A DNA stretch of 30,675 nucleotides from a virus (IMGVR_UViG_3300035118_000065:1-30675); one strand, 5' to 3'; numbered from the stretch's first letter, positions 6,475-15,054 are shown. Notes: a model not told the origin generated them from the letters alone. Numbers and translations are program-made.

Positions 6475-9400
6475 ATGGCCGCACCAGCACCGACTGCCGC
6501 GTATAAGGATGCGCTGCTTGCGCTACAGGCGCAGCAGCGCGCCCGGCTGTCGGTGCTCGTCCAGCAGACCGAAGCGATGCTGCATAGCGACTGGCAGCGC
6601 GGCATGGGCGCGGCGGCCTCTCTCTACCGACCTGTCCTCGATGAGTACGCCAAGGCGCTCGCCGCGCTACGGATCGCCAACGATGACCCCGCCGCGCGGC
6701 TTTCGCTGGACTGGCTTACCAGCCAGAATAGCGCGCTCAAAAGCATCGAGCAGAGCGTGCGTGCCAGCGCGCTCACCTACGGCAACGAGTCCGTCAAGAC
6801 GGTCGAGGATGCACAGCTCAAAGCGATGAATGCGGGGTTACAGGATGCCGAGAACCTGACACAAGAGGCGCTCTTCCCTGCCTCACAGCTTGGTGTCAAT
6901 CCGGCCATGCTGTTCAACCGGCCCAACCCCGACGCCATCAGTCAGTTCGTCGGCAGAGCGGGCAACGGCCACCCGCTCGGCGATCTGTTCGCCAACTTCT
7001 CGCAGGAGGCGACCTCCGCGGCGCGACAGGCGATGCTGATGGGGCTGGCGACCGGCGCCAATCCGGTGAGTATGGCGCAGGGCATCTCGCAGGCGCTGGG
7101 CATCTCGCGCTCACGTGCCATCACCATCGCGCGCACGGAGGTGCTGGGCAGTTACCGCCAGGCGGCGCATGAAACCTACCGCGCCAACAGCGATGTATTG
7201 CAAGGGTGGATCTGGAGCGCTGGTGGTGCAAATCCATGTGCGATGTGCGCGGGCATGGATGGCACGTTGCACGATCTCAGCGAAGACTTGTCAGACCACC
7301 CGTGTGGCAAGTGCGCACCAATTCCTCAAACAAAATCGTGGGACGAGATCCTCGGCCCCTATGGCATCGACGCCAGCGGACTTGACGAGACCGACATCGG
7401 GCGTAGTTACACGTCGATAAGCGAGAAGTTCGATAGCTACTCCCCCGCCCGCCAGCGCGAGATCATTGGCACCCAGACCGGCTACGAGGCGTATAAGCGC
7501 GGCGAGCTGACCCTCAAGGATTTCATTGGCGTGCGCCCCGCCTCTGACGGCTTCCCCAGCAGCTACTACCAGAAGTCGCTGAAAGAGTTGCAGATTCCGA
7601 CGCGGCAGGCGACACGGTTGGTGCAGCCCTCGCCTGAGATCATGGAGAAGCTGCGGATGGGCACGCTGCGGTACACCGACCTCGGCAAGATCACGCCCGA
7701 TGAACTCATGCCCGCGTGGGCCAAACGCAATGATGCCTCGCGCATCGTCTACCAAATCCTGCGTAACGGTTTGCCCTACGACATGACCTCACACGAACGC
7801 GGGCTGCTCATCACCAACCTCGCCGAGATGCTGAAGACTGATTTGCCCATCAGCGAGCGCGCGGCGGTCGAGCGGCAGTTGCAGGCGTTGGGCGGCCAGG
7901 TGGAACGGCTGACGCTGAAGAGCACGAAGCTCGCCGAAGTGGATCAGGCAGCCATCCGTGAGACCGACGCCGCCATCAAGGCGGCGACCGGGCGCACTGG
8001 CGTACCCGATGTGTCACCAACCGCAGAATATATGAAACTCGTGCATGCCAATCAAAAGTCAGACGTTGCTTGGTTCGCCGACATGCATGGCATGAGCGTC
8101 AAAGAATACGAAGACGCGGTGGCGGCAAAGATCCAGGCGGCTGTAGATGCCGATGTCGTTTCAATACGTTATCCTCAATCGTCCCTTGAGAAGATTCTTG
8201 ATGATGGCTACTTCAAGACGGTTCACGCCTCGGGCCGTACTGAGGTGGGTTATATTGCGCAAGACCCCAGCCTTGAGCGCGTCCAGATGTACATTGGGAT
8301 GCGGGCGAAATACGAGGAAGAGGCCTTTGGGTATCCGCTTGATCTCGCGCCAGAACTTCGGCCTGTGTCCGGCTATATTGCACCACTGACAGAGGATGAT
8401 GCTGCTGCGCGGGGCTTCGGTGACGCACGTATTATCCTCAAAGACGATGTACGCGCGCGCTCGACAATGACAGTGAGCGATAGCCTACAGAATGACCATG
8501 TATTACCGCGTCCCATGAATGATGTTCACTATGATGTCGTGCCATTCGCGGCAGGGGAAGAGCGCGGATTCCCACGTGATATGTGGGCAAGCATGATAGA
8601 TCCATTGAGCAAAGGCGACCTCAGTGATACCCCCTTGGCATATATGGAGGCTCAGATACACGGCGGACTAAAGTCCTCCGACATCGCCGAGGTCATCTTC
8701 AATGACGGGCACATACCATCCGAGGCGCTACAGGCGAAGCTCGCTGACGCCGGTATTCCGTGGCGCATGGAGTCTGATGCCAAAGCAGTCGCAAACTCCA
8801 CTGCTGACGCCGTAGCCACTAAGACTGCGACTGCCACATCACGCGCAGCGACCCTCTCAGGCGCGCGGGCCGAGGTGCGGGAGGCTATTCCTGCAATGAC
8901 TGCCGAGCAACTCCTCAGCGAGTCAGCCCGCATGCAAGAACTGATACAGGGCGCGGAATCCGAGCGCGCGCCTGTTGAGCGGCTTGTAGAGCGCTTGGGA
9001 GACAACCCCGCTATCACTACGTTGGCGCATGAACTCGGCTTTACTGCGGTAGAAGATGGCCTATCGCCAGAGATGCAGGCGATAGAGCACCTACAACATC
9101 TCTGGAATAGTGTTGCAGACATTGGTGGTGAACCTGAATTGCAAGCGCTGCGTATGGCCATCAATGAGGAGTTTGGATTCAACGCGACCATCACCGGCGT
9201 CAGAAGTGATGTCATGGATGAGGCCAAGGCGCTCTATGAGAATGCTGGCGAAGGGTTGCGCGCATTGGCGCGCGCAACCTACGACGAGACGCAGCGATGG
9301 TTCAAGGATGAGGGGATTGACGGACTGACCATCTTCCGTGGGAGCGATAGTGCCGCAGCGCGCGCAGGCATAGCATATAACGGCGCCGTCAACGACACAA

Positions 9401-11478
9401 CACTGCCTGCGCGCGGCGTAAGTTCCTGGGCCGTTAGCCCTGAACCGGCCTATATGTCTGCGGCCCATAATAACGGCGCGTATTCCCTGCTAGCGATGGA
9501 CCGCATACCAGTCAGCGAGGTCTGGTCAACGGCCTATTCAGGCTTTGGCGTCGCTGATGAGTCCGAAGTCATTGTGATGGGCGATGCTCGGCAGGTGTCT
9601 GCGTTGACCTGGGTCAGCAAGGGCGCGGACGCGCAGGAGATTAGTTATCGGGAAGCCGTGCAGCGCTTGGCGGATTCCACCCTCACTAATACATCCAAAG
9701 CCGCCGATACGCTCTCAGGCGCACGAGCCGAAGTGCGGGATGCCCAGCGGGCGCTCCGTGCTGCCCAGGACGCCGTACGCGCCGACTACTCGCGCAACCC
9801 GCAGGGGCTGCTCTCTAGCGCGCTACAGAACGACGGGCGCGTGGTAAGCGCGCAGGCGCGGCTGGAGGCGGCGCACACCCGCATGCAGGATCTCCATGCC
9901 GCCACACGTGACACGCTCCATGCCCGCGAGCCACTGCAAGGCGAGGCGGCGCGACTCCAGACACAACGCGACGCCCTGGCCGCGCAGAGGGACGTGGCGC
10001 AAGCCAAACTTGACGCGCTCTCAACGCGCTGGGAGTCGCTGGTATGGCAGCAAACTGAGTTTGATCCGATAGATGACACTGAGGAGTACAACGCGCTGGA
10101 GGCGAAGATCCTCAAGGTGGAGAGCCAGCAAGGCGCGCAGATCGCCAAACTGTCGAAACTTGACCAGCAGGTTGCCGACATCGAGCGTCAGATGGCGCCA
10201 CCAACCACAGCACCGGGGATGCTGGCCAACCTCAAGCCCGAAGTACCCTATGGCGCGAAGCTGGAGCCGATTGCGGGTGGCATAAATACCTATAACCCCA
10301 TGCTCGGCGGCATCGGCGGCAAGGCGCGCGTGGAGGCGCTCACAGAGGCGTATGGAGAGAACCAGCTCGCCGCAGCACTGGATAACCTAACGATGCAGAA
10401 CGTGCGCCAGGCTGCGCGTGAATATGGGCTCTCGGCGGCAGGCAGCAAAGAGGATATCATCTCGCGCATCGTCTCGCACGTTACGGAGGGCCGCTACACC
10501 GGCTCGGCAGGACGTATTACACGCGAAGCTGAGAAGATCACTCCGCGCAGTAGCACACCACGCATCAAGCCATTGAACGCGACTGGCAAGATGACGTATG
10601 CCGAGTACAAAGCCGTGTACGAGAAGGCGTTGGCCGACTTTGCATATAACGTCGAGCACGGCGGGCAGACGTACGGCTCACGACTCGTGCAGCTCCGCGC
10701 CGAGCATCCGCAATTCAACGCGCGGTATCGCAAAGAACTGAAAGCACTAGGACAGACCGACACACTGGCGGCGCAGGAAGGCATGAGCGCGGCGCAGCGC
10801 GCCGCGCTGGATGATGCGCTCAACGCACGGATCGACCGTATCCCCGTTGATGCCAGCGTTGCCGATATCCAGGACTTCATCAAGACGCAACTGCCAAACA
10901 TCTCGGTGGTCGAGTTGATGTCGCTTGACCAGACCTCCGCGCGGCTTGTTGCCAATGCGGCGACCAATCTGATGCAGCAGTTGCCCAAGGTTGCTGACAA
11001 CATCTGGCGCATCGAAGCCGACACCCATTATGCCGCCGAATCGCTCGCCCTGGTTCCGCGCGATGGTCTCTCACTGGTGCTCAATACCGATCGCTGGGCT
11101 AACATAGCTGATATTGCCATGCGCGCGCCGCAGTATGCCTCAGACGGTTGGTGGGTGGCACAGACACCCGAGGAGATCATCGGCCACGAGATTGGGCATC
11201 TGTTCCAGCTCAACTATCACATCACGAATAATACCTGGGAAGGTATCATGGATCGCGTCGCTGCGACGGGTGCCAACCCACTGGTGAGCACCTATGCAGG
11301 CAACAAGATCGAGGAGAGCTTCGCCGAGACGTTTGCTCTGCTCGTCTATGGCGAGCCGACCGACGAGCAGTTGCCGATTCTGCGGGCGCTGGCCCAGCTC
11401 CTCAAAGACAATGACATCGACTACAATGACTTGCGCGTGGCAGTTGGCTCTGATTCACTTGACCTCGGCGCGTCGTAG
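6475..11478 (+). CDS. giant Mu F-like head protein with ART and metallopeptidase domains
   Basis: A 1667-residue protein. Residues about 150-290 match the Mu gpF-like minor head family: a helical segment, ARTEVLGSYRQA, then two CxxC pairs (C255/C258, C277/C280). Such proteins bind the portal inside the head and can be ejected with DNA. The rest is an extension. About 540-760 may be ART-like (R565, RPVSGY at 629-634, EAQIHGG from E725). About 900-1055 is a better ART match: FRG (R955), SSW (983-985) and ESE (E1029/E1031). A coiled coil spans about 1080-1250 and a SAP-like segment about 1305-1340. The end carries HEIGH (H1571, E1572, H1575) and ESFAE (E1614, E1618), typical of zinc metallopeptidases. 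It probably delivers enzymes into the host like T4 Alt (inference). Head-protein call firm, effector roles likely. Confidence 0.85.
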   Translation: MAAPAPTAAYKDALLALQAQQRARLSVLVQQTEAMLHSDWQRGMGAAASLYRPVLDEYAKALAALRIANDDPAARLSLDWLTSQNSALKSIEQSVRASALTYGNESVKTVEDAQLKAMNAGLQDAENLTQEALFPASQLGVNPAMLFNRPNPDAISQFVGRAGNGHPLGDLFANFSQEATSAARQAMLMGLATGANPVSMAQGISQALGISRSRAITIARTEVLGSYRQAAHETYRANSDVLQGWIWSAGGANPCAMCAGMDGTLHDLSEDLSDHPCGKCAPIPQTKSWDEILGPYGIDASGLDETDIGRSYTSISEKFDSYSPARQREIIGTQTGYEAYKRGELTLKDFIGVRPASDGFPSSYYQKSLKELQIPTRQATRLVQPSPEIMEKLRMGTLRYTDLGKITPDELMPAWAKRNDASRIVYQILRNGLPYDMTSHERGLLITNLAEMLKTDLPISERAAVERQLQALGGQVERLTLKSTKLAEVDQAAIRETDAAIKAATGRTGVPDVSPTAEYMKLVHANQKSDVAWFADMHGMSVKEYEDAVAAKIQAAVDADVVSIRYPQSSLEKILDDGYFKTVHASGRTEVGYIAQDPSLERVQMYIGMRAKYEEEAFGYPLDLAPELRPVSGYIAPLTEDDAAARGFGDARIILKDDVRARSTMTVSDSLQNDHVLPRPMNDVHYDVVPFAAGEERGFPRDMWASMIDPLSKGDLSDTPLAYMEAQIHGGLKSSDIAEVIFNDGHIPSEALQAKLADAGIPWRMESDAKAVANSTADAVATKTATATSRAATLSGARAEVREAIPAMTAEQLLSESARMQELIQGAESERAPVERLVERLGDNPAITTLAHELGFTAVEDGLSPEMQAIEHLQHLWNSVADIGGEPELQALRMAINEEFGFNATITGVRSDVMDEAKALYENAGEGLRALARATYDETQRWFKDEGIDGLTIFRGSDSAAARAGIAYNGAVNDTTLPARGVSSWAVSPEPAYMSAAHNNGAYSLLAMDRIPVSEVWSTAYSGFGVADESEVIVMGDARQVSALTWVSKGADAQEISYREAVQRLADSTLTNTSKAADTLSGARAEVRDAQRALRAAQDAVRADYSRNPQGLLSSALQNDGRVVSAQARLEAAHTRMQDLHAATRDTLHAREPLQGEAARLQTQRDALAAQRDVAQAKLDALSTRWESLVWQQTEFDPIDDTEEYNALEAKILKVESQQGAQIAKLSKLDQQVADIERQMAPPTTAPGMLANLKPEVPYGAKLEPIAGGINTYNPMLGGIGGKARVEALTEAYGENQLAAALDNLTMQNVRQAAREYGLSAAGSKEDIISRIVSHVTEGRYTGSAGRITREAEKITPRSSTPRIKPLNATGKMTYAEYKAVYEKALADFAYNVEHGGQTYGSRLVQLRAEHPQFNARYRKELKALGQTDTLAAQEGMSAAQRAALDDALNARIDRIPVDASVADIQDFIKTQLPNISVVELMSLDQTSARLVANAATNLMQQLPKVADNIWRIEADTHYAAESLALVPRDGLSLVLNTDRWANIADIAMRAPQYASDGWWVAQTPEEIIGHEIGHLFQLNYHITNNTWEGIMDRVAATGANPLVSTYAGNKIEESFAETFALLVYGEPTDEQLPILRALAQLLKDNDIDYNDLRVAVGSDSLDLGAS
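8851..9744 (+). repeat. 36-bp direct repeats flanking the ART segment
   Basis: The 36-base segments at 8851-8886 and 9709-9744 match at 30 positions and encode TLSGARAEVREA and TLSGARAEVRDA. They bracket residues 805-1078, which hold the better ADP-ribosyltransferase match. Such repeats could arise when a linker is duplicated as a domain cassette is gained or exchanged. Confidence 0.8.
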
Positions 11479-11504
11479 CGTCCACAGCAAGAGGAGTTCT
11501 GCAC

Positions 11505-11768
11505 ATGGATATTATCGCGCCACCCATTTGCGTGGGCTGTCAGCGCTTGCATAAAGCCGTCTACGGCAAGTGGGGGCTCTTCTGTGACGCCTTCCCTGAC
11601 GGTGAGGGCATCCCCGACTCCATCAAATCCTCACAGGTCGATCACCGGCAGCCCGTTGACGGCGACCACGGGTTACAGTTCCTCGCCAAGTCCGATGACG
11701 CCGCCGCCGATGCGGCGCGCATCATCACGCAGGCGCAGCAGGCGCAAGGAGCAAAGCCCAATGGCTGA
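11505..11768 (+). CDS. small conserved phage head-region protein
   Basis: An 87-residue protein with Cys residues near the N-terminus (CVGC at 9-12, C27). It carries the pattern CDAFPDGEGIPDSI followed by VDHRQPVDGDHGLQF. I recognise this C-F-GIP-DHR-P-GD-G pattern as a small protein widespread in phage head regions, function unknown. An AGGAG Shine-Dalgarno precedes the ATG. It overlaps the next gene by 8 bases, implying coupled translation. The Cys/His/Asp residues could bind a metal, but that is not established. Confidence 0.7.
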   Translation: MDIIAPPICVGCQRLHKAVYGKWGLFCDAFPDGEGIPDSIKSSQVDHRQPVDGDHGLQFLAKSDDAAADAARIITQAQQAQGAKPNG

Positions 11769-12084
11769 TTCTTCCCTCTCCTCTGCCCCCTGGGACGGCG
11801 ATGCCAGCCGCTTTACGCCGCAGCAGTGGCGCGACTCCTGCCTGGTCGATACCGGGGATGGCGCGCCTGACGCGAAGAGCCGCTATAAGCTGCCGGTCAA
11901 AGAGCCGGGTGGCGCGTACAACCGCGCCGCACTTGGCGCAGCAGCCGCCGCTCTCGCTGGCGCGCGTGGAGGCAGTATGAATATCCCCGCCTCGGCGAAG
12001 AAAGCGGCGGCCAAGAAGTTGCTATCGCTCTACAATCGTTTCAACCTCCCGATCCCTCCGTCCCTCAAATCGATGGCCTCCTAG
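11761..12084 (+). CDS. small conserved phage protein of the head-protease region
   Basis: A 107-residue protein. I chose the ATG at 11761, which overlaps the end of the previous gene; the frame stays open further upstream, but that part overlaps the preceding gene. It contains FTPQQWRDSCLVDTGDGAPD, then KSRYKLPVKEPGG, an Ala-rich helix, and a C-terminal segment KKAAAKKLLSLYNRF. This arrangement is common in actinophage-type head operons, alone or next to prohead protease and scaffold genes. Its biochemical role is unknown to me. No Ser/His protease motif is visible, so it is not a complete maturation protease. Confidence 0.72.
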   Translation: MADSSLSSAPWDGDASRFTPQQWRDSCLVDTGDGAPDAKSRYKLPVKEPGGAYNRAALGAAAAALAGARGGSMNIPASAKKAAAKKLLSLYNRFNLPIPPSLKSMAS

Positions 12085-12089
12085 CCATC
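12072..12089 (+). terminator. weak hairpin after the small head genes
   Basis: GATGGC (12072-12077) and GCCATC (12084-12089) pair around six bases that include the end of the upstream gene. GTTTGTC follows. The stem is short and there is no real U-tract, so at most it attenuates transcription just upstream of the internal promoter at 12139. Confidence 0.25.
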
Positions 12090-12138
12090 GTTTGTCATGG
12101 CCCTTGGCGGATGCCAGGTGCATTTGTCCAAGAGACAC

Positions 12139-12166
12139 TTGACAAACGCCGCCTAGTATGTATACT
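12139..12166 (+). promoter_or_regulatory. near-consensus sigma70-type promoter before scaffold/capsid genes
   Basis: TTGACA (12139-12144) is a perfect -35 hexamer. A 16-base spacer separates it from TATACT (12161-12166), one mismatch from the -10 consensus. Transcription would start at about 12173, only a few bases before the scaffold ATG at 12179. A message from this promoter would thus be leaderless or nearly so. The -35 overlaps an inverted repeat, TTTGTC (12123-12128) with GACAAA (12141-12146), a possible operator. Confidence 0.65.
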
Positions 12167-12178
12167 GGAGATGTAGCT

Positions 12179-12847
12179 ATGCCAACCAACGGAGACGGCA
12201 ACGGCCAGGTGCCACCCGCCTCATCCCCTGACAGTAACGGCCAGGTGCCGCCAGTGTCGCAAGCGTCATCCGCCGATGACGGCAACGCGAACGGCAGTGC
12301 GCCTGACTCCTCCCCCAAGACCGCCGAGCAATGGGAAGAGATCGCTCGTAAGGCCCGCAACGAAGCCGCCAAGAATCGGATCGACAGCAAGGAACTCGCT
12401 GAACTCCGGGCATTCAAGCAGCAGCAGGACGACGCCAAGCTCAGCGCCGATGAGAAGCGTGACAAGGAGTTGGCGAGCGCGCAAGAGCGCGCCGCCGCCG
12501 CCGAGGAACGCGCTCAACGTGTCGCCGTGCGGGCCGAGGCCAAAGTGGTCGCCACGTCGCTGGGCATCAAGCCCGAACTGGCGCTCAAGCTGCTCGACTA
12601 TGCCGCTATCGAGTTCAACGAGGACGGCGACCCGACCAACGTGGCCGAGTTGCTGGCGAAGGTCGTCGCGGAACTCTTGCCGGATCTGGCTCAGCAGCAG
12701 CAGCAGACATCGACGCCGCGACAGCCCCTAGCGCCAGCGATGAGCGCGACCAACCCGTCGCGCGGAAGTCAAAACAGCAACGGCTTTGCCAAAGGTGAGA
12801 TGCCACGCAATGTCATGGATAAGCGCCTTTGGGATCGCGGAAACTGA
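12179..12847 (+). CDS. capsid scaffolding protein
   Basis: A 222-residue, highly charged helical protein upstream of the major capsid gene. The N-terminus (about 1-45) is Pro/Ser/Gly/Asn-rich and likely disordered. Residues about 50-130 form a long Glu/Lys/Ala/Arg-rich helix (EEIARKARNEAAKN, then KELASAQERAAAAEERA). A compact C-terminal part follows, with a Gln run near residue 175. Scaffold proteins assemble the prohead shell and are then lost; this composition and position are typical of DUF4355/gp20-like scaffolds. I chose the ATG at 12179 (GGAG 10 bases before) over the in-frame ATG at 12158, which overlaps the promoter. The N-terminus holds two near-copies of the DNA phrase coding NGQVPP. 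Confidence 0.82.
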   Translation: MPTNGDGNGQVPPASSPDSNGQVPPVSQASSADDGNANGSAPDSSPKTAEQWEEIARKARNEAAKNRIDSKELAELRAFKQQQDDAKLSADEKRDKELASAQERAAAAEERAQRVAVRAEAKVVATSLGIKPELALKLLDYAAIEFNEDGDPTNVAELLAKVVAELLPDLAQQQQQTSTPRQPLAPAMSATNPSRGSQNSNGFAKGEMPRNVMDKRLWDRGN

Positions 12848-12911
12848 CTGTCTGGGGCGAGTTGATGCATTTCACCTCCCCAGGCTCCATTCGCTTTAGG
12901 AGGTGTACGGC

Positions 12912-13922
12912 ATGACCGTAACCGATGCCAACGCGCTTACGATGGCACAGTACGCAGTCCTCTCGAACAACCCTATGGTGCAGGCGGTGACGTTTAGCCT
13001 GCTCGACATGGGTACCGCTATGACGGATATCCCGTTCGTCAATAAGAAAACCCTCATCGCTAACGGCGTCCGCTGGGAGGGCAACCTGCCCACACCGAGC
13101 TGGGGCAGCATCAACTCGACGCCGGTCACGACCACTGGCACGCCGAAGCCGTACCAGGAGCAGGCGTATGTCATGCGCGGCGCCATCAAGGTCGACAAGG
13201 TGCTCGTCAACGACGTGAATGCCATCTCCGACCCGCGTGCCACACAGCTCGCCGCCTTCCTCAAGGGGTTCGCCTACGACTTCAACGACAAGTTCATCAA
13301 CAATGACCACGCCTCGGGTGATGCCAATTCCATTGTCGGCCTCAAGGCGCGCATCGATGGTGGACTCTCCTATGGTGTCTGGGGCAGCGCCAAGATCGAC
13401 GCGGGCGGTGTCGATCTCTCCAAGGCGACGATGACGGCGGCAACGGCCAACTCGTTCCTGGAGTTCCTGGAGCAGTTGCTCTGGACGGTGGACAGCCCCA
13501 ACGGCGATAATGTCACACTTTACATGAATGAGGTGATGGCGCGACGCTTCAATACCGCACTGCGCACCCTCGGCACCAGCGGCGGCTTCGCCATCGTCAA
13601 GGATCAGTTTGACCGCGACCAGAAAAAGTTTATGGGCGCGACCATCAAAGACATCGGCTATAAAGCCGACCAGGCGACACGCATCATCACCACCACGGAG
13701 ACGAACACGGGCGCGGCGGGCAGCAGCACCTTCACCAGCATCTACGCCGTCAATTACGGCGAGGATCACTTCCACGGCTGGCAATATGAGCCGGTGTACG
13801 CCAACGACCTCGGCCTCCTGAATGACGGCGTGACCTATTCAACGGTCGTGGACTGGGCGGGCGGTGTCATCAATGACAACATCCGCTCTGTCGCTCGGCT
13901 CTACGACATCAAGATCAGCTAG
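12912..13922 (+). CDS. major capsid protein (HK97 fold)
   Basis: A 336-residue protein that follows the scaffold, as expected for the main shell subunit. Features typical of HK97-fold capsids: an N-terminal helix, an extended arm (DIPFVNKKTLIANGVRW), a spine-type region around DFNDKFINNDHASGDANSIVGL, and a P-domain-like centre. The late segment LYMNEVMARRFNTALRTLG matches the capsid 'asset probe' pattern in many phage shells. The start is ATG at 12912, because AGGAGGT (12898-12904) is spaced correctly for it; the GTG at 12903 lies within the Shine-Dalgarno. There is no large pro-domain, consistent with the separate scaffold gene. It should be the most abundant protein encoded here. Confidence 0.87.
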   Translation: MTVTDANALTMAQYAVLSNNPMVQAVTFSLLDMGTAMTDIPFVNKKTLIANGVRWEGNLPTPSWGSINSTPVTTTGTPKPYQEQAYVMRGAIKVDKVLVNDVNAISDPRATQLAAFLKGFAYDFNDKFINNDHASGDANSIVGLKARIDGGLSYGVWGSAKIDAGGVDLSKATMTAATANSFLEFLEQLLWTVDSPNGDNVTLYMNEVMARRFNTALRTLGTSGGFAIVKDQFDRDQKKFMGATIKDIGYKADQATRIITTTETNTGAAGSSTFTSIYAVNYGEDHFHGWQYEPVYANDLGLLNDGVTYSTVVDWAGGVINDNIRSVARLYDIKIS

Positions 13923-13958
13923 CTCGGTTGCCGAGCAATCACCGAGGAACTTTCCTCG
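13922..13958 (+). promoter_or_regulatory. two tandem hairpins between capsid gene and next gene
   Basis: Hairpin 1: GCTCGG (13922-13927), loop TTG, CCGAGC (13931-13936). Hairpin 2: CGAGGAA (13943-13949), CT, TTCCTCG (13952-13958). The second stem ends directly before the AAGGAG Shine-Dalgarno of the next gene. They could stabilise the capsid message, attenuate read-through, or tune translation downstream. No U-tract follows. Confidence 0.6.
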
Positions 13959-13973
13959 AAGGAGAATGCAACT

Positions 13974-14381
13974 ATGGCAACCGATGCCAATCTCGTGTTA
14001 CAGGCCAGCGTCACCAAAACCGCGACGTTCAATGGCGCGTGGCTTAATCTGCCCGGTCTGATGGGTGGGCGCGCCGCCTTTGCCCATGTGATCTATAGCG
14101 CTGCCAGCAACGCCAGCGGCTCGAATACGGTGACGTTCTCGCTCGACATATCGCCCGACGGCGGGACAACGACCTACGCCGCCGCGTTTAGCGCCGCCGA
14201 TCAGGCGCTGACGCTCTCGACCACGGCGCAGGCGGGGGAAATCAGCATTCCCTTCGCGCTCCTCGACAAGACAATGATCGCCGGGGCGACGCCGAGCATC
14301 CGGCTCACGGCGACGGTAGCGGGCGCGGGAACGTCGCCGACCATCACCTATGCTGGCTATGTCGAGCTCGGCTTCAACTAG
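13974..14381 (+). CDS. putative capsid decoration or head-associated beta protein
   Basis: A 135-residue protein rich in Ala, Thr, Ser and Gly, with alternating beta-strand patterns (NTVTFSLDISPDGG and SIRLTATVAG). It begins directly after the major capsid gene, the usual place for a decoration (cement) or head-fibre protein. I recognise no specific family. AAGGAG lies 9 bases upstream of the ATG. The sandwich-like composition and position are the only basis for the call. A small accessory tail protein is possible. Confidence 0.5.
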   Translation: MATDANLVLQASVTKTATFNGAWLNLPGLMGGRAAFAHVIYSAASNASGSNTVTFSLDISPDGGTTTYAAAFSAADQALTLSTTAQAGEISIPFALLDKTMIAGATPSIRLTATVAGAGTSPTITYAGYVELGFN

Positions 14382-14412
14382 CCAGCGCGCCGGGAAAGGA
14401 GGGAGGTAGCGC

Positions 14413-15054
14413 ATGTCACGCAGCACGATGGCGAGCCTGATCGCTCGCGTCCGCTTGATGGTTGCCGAGTCCGGCACTGCCATTTTCAGCGACGACAACA
14501 TCCAGGATAAGCTCGACGAGTGCCGCTTTGATGTGCGCTACGCCCTCCTCGTGCCCAAGCCAACCTATAGCAACAGCCTGGGCATTCAGTACAACGATTA
14601 TTACTACATCCCGAGCGGTGAGCCCAGCGGCAAAGTGGTCGGGATGTGGGAGTCAGACGAGGTGCTGATCTGGGGCGACTTCACGACGCTGACGCCGACG
14701 AGCAGCGATGAACTGGTCGGCCACTGGACGTTTAGCAACCAGTTGCCGCCGGTGCTCATCGCGGGCAAACGGTACGACATCTACCGTGCCGCCGCCGATC
14801 TGCTCGACTACAAAATCGCCAGTCTCAGTGCAACGCAGTTTGACTTCACCGCCGACGGTCAATCGTTCCACCTCTCCCAGCAGCTCACGTTTCTGGAGAA
14901 GCGGGCGGCAGACTATCGGCGCAAGATGGAGGCGCGTGTTGGCGCCGTTGGTCGGGCTGATGCCCCCGGTGAACGCCCGCTTGGGGTTGCGCCCAACCAG
15001 GCCGAACTGGCCGGGCCGGTCTCGGCCAACGTGCCGTTCTTGACAGGGAATTAG
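14413..15054 (+). CDS. head-tail connector (adaptor) protein
   Basis: A 213-residue protein located where the adaptor that binds the portal is normally encoded. The N-terminal third is helical (LIARVRLMVAESGTAIFSDDNIQDKLDE), as in gp15/gp6-like connectors. A beta-rich middle (YNDYYYIPSG) and a helical end with RAAADLLDYKIASLS follow. The pattern of an end helix plus 'DNIQDKLDECR' resembles phage connector families that decide how many segments are filled. An AGGGAGG Shine-Dalgarno is present. The stop at 15054 is followed two bases later by the next ATG. The family match is moderate and rests partly on gene order. Confidence 0.65.
   Translation: MSRSTMASLIARVRLMVAESGTAIFSDDNIQDKLDECRFDVRYALLVPKPTYSNSLGIQYNDYYYIPSGEPSGKVVGMWESDEVLIWGDFTTLTPTSSDELVGHWTFSNQLPPVLIAGKRYDIYRAAADLLDYKIASLSATQFDFTADGQSFHLSQQLTFLEKRAADYRRKMEARVGAVGRADAPGERPLGVAPNQAELAGPVSANVPFLTGN

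Noticed and set aside
12813-13784. Long leftward open frame antisense to the capsid gene
   Set aside because: Val/Asp/Gly/Arg-rich shadow of a GC-rich gene, no Shine-Dalgarno or recognisable family; the rightward capsid reading is clear.
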